Shown here: positions 61,901 through 64,000 of the stretch, in pieces
Layout of the letters: each line of letters opens with the position of its first letter
How positions within the stretch are numbered: position 1 is the first letter of the stretch
Source: Phaeospirillum tilakii
Lineage (GTDB): Bacteria; Pseudomonadota; Alphaproteobacteria; Rhodospirillales; Magnetospirillaceae
Reading direction: 5' to 3'
DNA: 64,000 nt
NCBI RefSeq assembly: GCF_042683125.1
Contig: NZ_JBHUIY010000018.1
Location: 1-64,000 of the forward strand
The notes under the pieces: generated by a model
Seen by the model: the letters and a program-made list of their open reading frames with translations, nothing else
Told to the model about the DNA's origin: nothing
Database searches by the model: none
Made by a program: the position numbers and the translations under genes

Positions 61901-61933
61901 CAATCCCAGCCTCGGCCCGCTGCGCATCGCCAT
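58928..61933 (-). CDS. Cache-HAMP-GAF-HD-GYP cyclic-di-GMP phosphodiesterase
   Basis: A 1001-residue membrane protein. TM1 (about 12-36) and TM2 (about 345-368) enclose a double-Cache sensor (WTFIDRAGAVLAGSERH, then RPWYQQAASGG). A HAMP, a coiled coil and a GAF domain (about 430-610) follow. The HD-GYP domain has GAWLHDCGKITTPDFLLDK, NEHAGQTVALLESLPFP, HHETLTGNGYP and ARILAIADRFE, all with metal ligands intact. An insertion of about 150 residues separates the HD helix from the GYP part, which is unusual. It should degrade c-di-GMP in response to an external ligand. Confidence 0.9.
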   Translation of the reverse strand: MAMRSGPRLGLQISIVLAIAVVVSGLTAAIAASIFLAGSDAARLEAERLFAEVTARLEERVGDQVQDLLDLVGLTAALPVIADPVTGPPLDHPAMPVLLRALAQNEAYYSAVIGFADGSLLQAIAARGDPRLLGPYHAPPETWTMLRAILAPSGEARREVWTFIDRAGAVLAGSERHAPAGMDPRERPWYQQAASGGGPNLTDPYLFSTLPEPGITASAAGPHPGVVFGIHVTLRRVAAFVAEQSISAHGGMVLLDRQRRVVALSPTLTPAGGGMAPLAPLAGLDQPLLAALAPLAADAQVVRLEAGGTEMLASMTDWSDRNGKMLSLGVIAPFSDFTAPISEMQRRVLIVAGLMLAVMVPLSLLAAGRIARTVTALADQARRIEGQDFSAPVAPDSAIREVADLSRAFALMTTTLAHRDRALAATRTRLERLVELALALAAERDPARLLEMVLAGAKELAGADGGTVYRRDGELLRFEIMRNDSLGIEVGGPGEPTPTLAPVPLALSDGRPNHGNLVSHAVLTRRTVAIDDAAADRRFDLSATRAFDQRTGYRSRSLLTVPLVTRDGEAIGALQLINARDESGVVGFGTEVQRVVEALAAQAATALNNHQRLEAQDRLIEAMARTLARALDDRGGGEHCTRVPELAMMLTEAAARTEHGPLAAFTLTAEQWREVRIGAWLHDCGKITTPDFLLDKATRLETVHNRIHEIRTRFELLWRDARIARLEAEAAGTPPAEAEAAFAAETTRLREDFAFVAACNLGTTEMTAERIERLRAIAARTWMRHFDDRLGLSPRELRRLAAVPPPPLPTPEPLLADRPHQVVPRRADDLAFGSETERPPHLYDFGELHCLSVRRGTLTAEERAKVNEHAGQTVALLESLPFPPSLARVPEQAGAHHETLTGNGYPRHLSGPALSVPARILAIADRFEILTATADPDGRPPRLSQAVRALAEAKRRGEIDPDLFDLMLTADIHLRYAERFLPIEQIDSVEIAPLLGAGEEG

Positions 61934-62119
61934 CCTCGCTCACCCCGGTTGCGGCACCGCCGGCGTGCCGCGCCAGGAGGGGCCGAACCTGTTCCTTCGC
62001 ATGAACCGGCTCTACGCCCTTAGTCTATGTCTTCGGCGCGGATTCGGCCAGAGGCAGGATCGGACAGCAGCGCGGCGGCGGTGAAACCGCAGGGCGATGG
62101 TCCCGGCCGTCCGGCCGGG

Positions 62120-63535
62120 TCAGGACAGGCGCAGGCCGATGCGGAACCCGCCCCAGTGCCGCCCGCGCACCACGATCGGCGCCGACAGGTCCTTCATCAT
62201 CACGAAGGTGCCGCCGCCCATCTCGCGCCGGTAGGTCTGGAGCAGGAAGGGCTGGGTGTTGCGGCCACAGCGCAGCCCGGTGCGGTCGGCGAAGATCCGG
62301 CGGTTGCGGCAATTCGCGTTGTTCCACACCGGGTCGGCCCCCTGCGGCTTCGACACCCGCAGATTATGGGTCGGGATGTAGCCGTTGCGGTCGGTGGCGA
62401 TGCCGAACACGAGGCGGGGATCGGCCTCCAGCATCGGTTCCTGGATCGGCGGCAGCACTTCGTCGGCGAAGGCGAGGTAGCGGGTGGTGACCTGTTGCGG
62501 GTTGGTGCCGGCGATCGGGCGGTAATCCTCGTCGAACAGGTCGTCGAACCCGACCCGGCCGGCGACGATGCCGGCCTCGAACGCGGCGGCGACGGCGGCG
62601 GCGCCGCGCTGGGCCAGCTCGATGAACGGGCTGTCGTCGGTGCGGTAGCCGGCGGCGGCGATGTAGCCCATCAGTTCCTCGGAATTGCCGAGCAGCGAGG
62701 CGATGCGCTGGTCGGCCCGTTCCAGGCTGTCGCTGGTCAGCGCGATGCCCTCGAAGAAGCGGTCGATCTCCTCGATCACCCCCTGGCATTGCGACAGCGA
62801 ATGGGTGGCGGAATGGGCGATGTCGCCGACCTTGCCGTCGACGGTGCCGATCGCCTCGCCGAACATCGCCACCGCGCGGTTGATCACCCCGACCCCGGAC
62901 CCGACCGAATCCGCCATCTTGAGGGTGGTGTTGGAGCTTTCGATCAGCTTGGTGACCGAGCCGGACAGGCGCTGGACGGTGTCGTCGATCCCGCCGGTGA
63001 CCTCGGCGGTCTGGCGGGCGAGATGCTTGACCTCGCCGGCCACCACCGCGAAGCCCCGGCCGGCCTCGCCGGCCCGCGCCGCCTCGATGGTGGCGTTGAG
63101 CGACAACAGGTTGGTCTGGCGGGCGATCTTCTGGATGTTGCGCGACATCGCCCCGACGCTGCCGAGCGCGTCCTCCAGCCCCTCGAGCCGCTGTTCGATC
63201 CCCTGGACCGAGCCGACCAGATTGCGCACCCCGGACAGGGCATGGTCGATCGCCTGGAGCGACTCGCCCGATTGCTGGCCGGCCTGCTCGGTGACGGCGC
63301 GGGCCTCGCGCCCGGCGGCCTCGATCGCGCCGATGGTCTCGACCATCGAATGGGCGATCGATTTCAGATGGGCGAACAGGTCCTTCTGCTGGGTGACGAA
63401 CCGGGTCAGATCATCCATCGTCCCGGCGATGTCGGCCACCTCGATGCTGAGGGAATCAATCTTGCGCAGAATCGCGGTGGCGAAGGAATCCACCGAAACT
63501 GGCGGCGGCGGGGTGTTCCGCTCCGGCTCGGTCAT
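62120..63535 (-). CDS. Soluble chemoreceptor with a C-terminal Cache-like sensor
   Basis: A 471-residue cytoplasmic protein without TM segments. The methyl-accepting signalling hairpin lies in the N-terminal half (ARQTNLLSLNATIEAARAGE, then GRGFAVVAGEVKHLARQT). A C-terminal sensor region (about 320-471) ends in YRREMGGGTFVMMKDLSAPI and VRGRHWGGFRIGL, typical of MCPs in this group of bacteria. The reversed order, signalling first, is a real subfamily. The ATG at 63535 has GGGAGGA. The HD-GYP gene follows on the same strand, separated by about 190 bases that hold no gene. Confidence 0.88.
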   Translation of the reverse strand: MTEPERNTPPPPVSVDSFATAILRKIDSLSIEVADIAGTMDDLTRFVTQQKDLFAHLKSIAHSMVETIGAIEAAGREARAVTEQAGQQSGESLQAIDHALSGVRNLVGSVQGIEQRLEGLEDALGSVGAMSRNIQKIARQTNLLSLNATIEAARAGEAGRGFAVVAGEVKHLARQTAEVTGGIDDTVQRLSGSVTKLIESSNTTLKMADSVGSGVGVINRAVAMFGEAIGTVDGKVGDIAHSATHSLSQCQGVIEEIDRFFEGIALTSDSLERADQRIASLLGNSEELMGYIAAAGYRTDDSPFIELAQRGAAAVAAAFEAGIVAGRVGFDDLFDEDYRPIAGTNPQQVTTRYLAFADEVLPPIQEPMLEADPRLVFGIATDRNGYIPTHNLRVSKPQGADPVWNNANCRNRRIFADRTGLRCGRNTQPFLLQTYRREMGGGTFVMMKDLSAPIVVRGRHWGGFRIGLRLS

Positions 63536-63645
63536 GACATTGTCCTCCCTGAACAGGCTGGATCGGGCCGGCGGATTCTGGCGTCCGTCTGGTCCGTGAC
63601 AATTTTCGGTTGACGACTTAACCCCATCCGGCCGTCACCGGTCAA

Positions 63646-63855
63646 TCAATCCTCGCGGGTGGGCGGCGGTTGGGGCTCGCTTTGCGCCGTGCCGGGGGGA
63701 GCCGGGGGCTCGGCCGGCCGGGGCCGGTTCTTCGCTGGATTGGAAAATCGGAACCGTCCGGCCAGAATGCAACCCGGCATGCCGGGATCGCAGGGGCGTC
63801 CGCCCATCCGGTCGCATTTTTCGTCGATTTGGTGGACGCAGCCCCAGCCGCTCAT
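63646..63855 (-). CDS. Small cysteine-containing protein, unknown function
   Basis: A 69-residue protein. The N-terminal half, MSGWGCVHQIDEKCDR then GGRPCDPGMPGCILAGRFRF, has four spaced cysteines that could bind a metal, followed by a proline-rich tail. The compact Cys pattern looks conserved rather than random. The ATG overlaps the stop of the gene upstream (ATGA). Confidence 0.6.
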   Translation of the reverse strand: MSGWGCVHQIDEKCDRMGGRPCDPGMPGCILAGRFRFSNPAKNRPRPAEPPAPPGTAQSEPQPPPTRED

Positions 63856-64000
63856 GCCGGCCCGTCCGCCCCCGGGCGCGGGGTGTCGGTGGTGGCGATC
63901 AGCCGGTCGAGATCGCCGGTGGCGTGGCGGGCGGCCTGGGCCAGGGCCGGGTCGGCCAGGGTGGCGCCGAGATGGTCGAGCAGGGCGCGCGACCGGACCA
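63852..64000 (-). CDS. C-terminus of an unidentified protein (runs off the window)
   Basis: 49 codons: ALLDHLGATLADPALAQAAR, then HATGDLDRLIATTDTPRPG and a stop. It is helical and without a recognisable motif. The 4-base overlap with the small cysteine protein supports it as a real gene in an operon. The function cannot be told from this fragment. Confidence 0.5.
   Translation of the reverse strand, partial: VRSRALLDHLGATLADPALAQAARHATGDLDRLIATTDTPRPGADGPA

Noticed and set aside
1..64000. CRISPR array
   Set aside because: No regularly spaced identical repeats were found; the palindromic repeats are dispersed and of different kind.

Overview
The window is very GC-rich, densely coded chromosomal DNA that looks like an alphaproteobacterium, probably a Rhodospirillales member. 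The clues are glnB-glnA behind a sigma-54 type promoter, many chemotaxis and cyclic-di-GMP proteins, an fadN-type beta-oxidation cluster, and a dispersed family of double-hairpin repeats. The genus cannot be fixed from sequence alone.

1-13.3 kb is mainly lipid metabolism. An efflux/MarR pair at the left edge is followed by an SCP2 lipid carrier, a periplasmic protein, a FadL porin, a fatty-acyl-CoA ligase, a LiuR-like MerR regulator, thiolase, a FadN-type dehydrogenase/hydratase, acyl-CoA dehydrogenase, a thioesterase and an HSDL2-like SDR. Two promoters share the operator core TTACGTTTACGTAA. In one of them it lies in a 19-bp spacer, as expected for a MerR-type activator. 13.3-36.9 kb holds a lipoprotein, a B12-type radical SAM enzyme, a NAMPT-type NadV, Aat, a PAS/MCP pair, two tandem tRNA-Pro genes, sensor kinases with a periplasmic binding protein, a c-di-GMP operon, an EF-G-like GTPase and glnBA. 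37-47.9 kb holds a globin-like MCP, nadE-gltX-cysS, membrane proteins, an SPL-like radical SAM protein and a LysR/quinone-reductase pair.

48.0-51.2 kb is a lower-GC island next to tRNA-Ser(GGA). It carries a TIR-domain protein and what I read as a compact retron-like unit. That unit has a structured RNA bounded by a 9-bp a1/a2-like inverted repeat with TAGC at the branch position, a previously hidden 54-residue single-TM protein, and a 255-residue YVDD reverse transcriptase. An IS5-family transposase remnant closes the island. I regard it as a candidate anti-phage defence locus.

51.5-58.6 kb is a second accessory region. Two plus-strand genes (a methyltransferase-like and a nucleotidyltransferase-like protein) face a minus-strand RiPP operon. 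The operon has a 56-residue precursor ending in a Cys-Ala-Val-Cys core, a radical SAM/SPASM enzyme, an S53 (sedolisin) protease and a B12-dependent radical SAM protein with the Cys-x7-Cys-x2-Cys motif of RiPP C-methyltransferases. A tRNA-Ser(GCT) closes this region. The window ends with a Cache-HAMP-GAF-HD-GYP protein, a soluble MCP and two small genes at the right edge.

Double-hairpin palindromic repeats recur at about ten places between genes, often as inverted pairs. Their arm sequences differ between copies but stay self-complementary.
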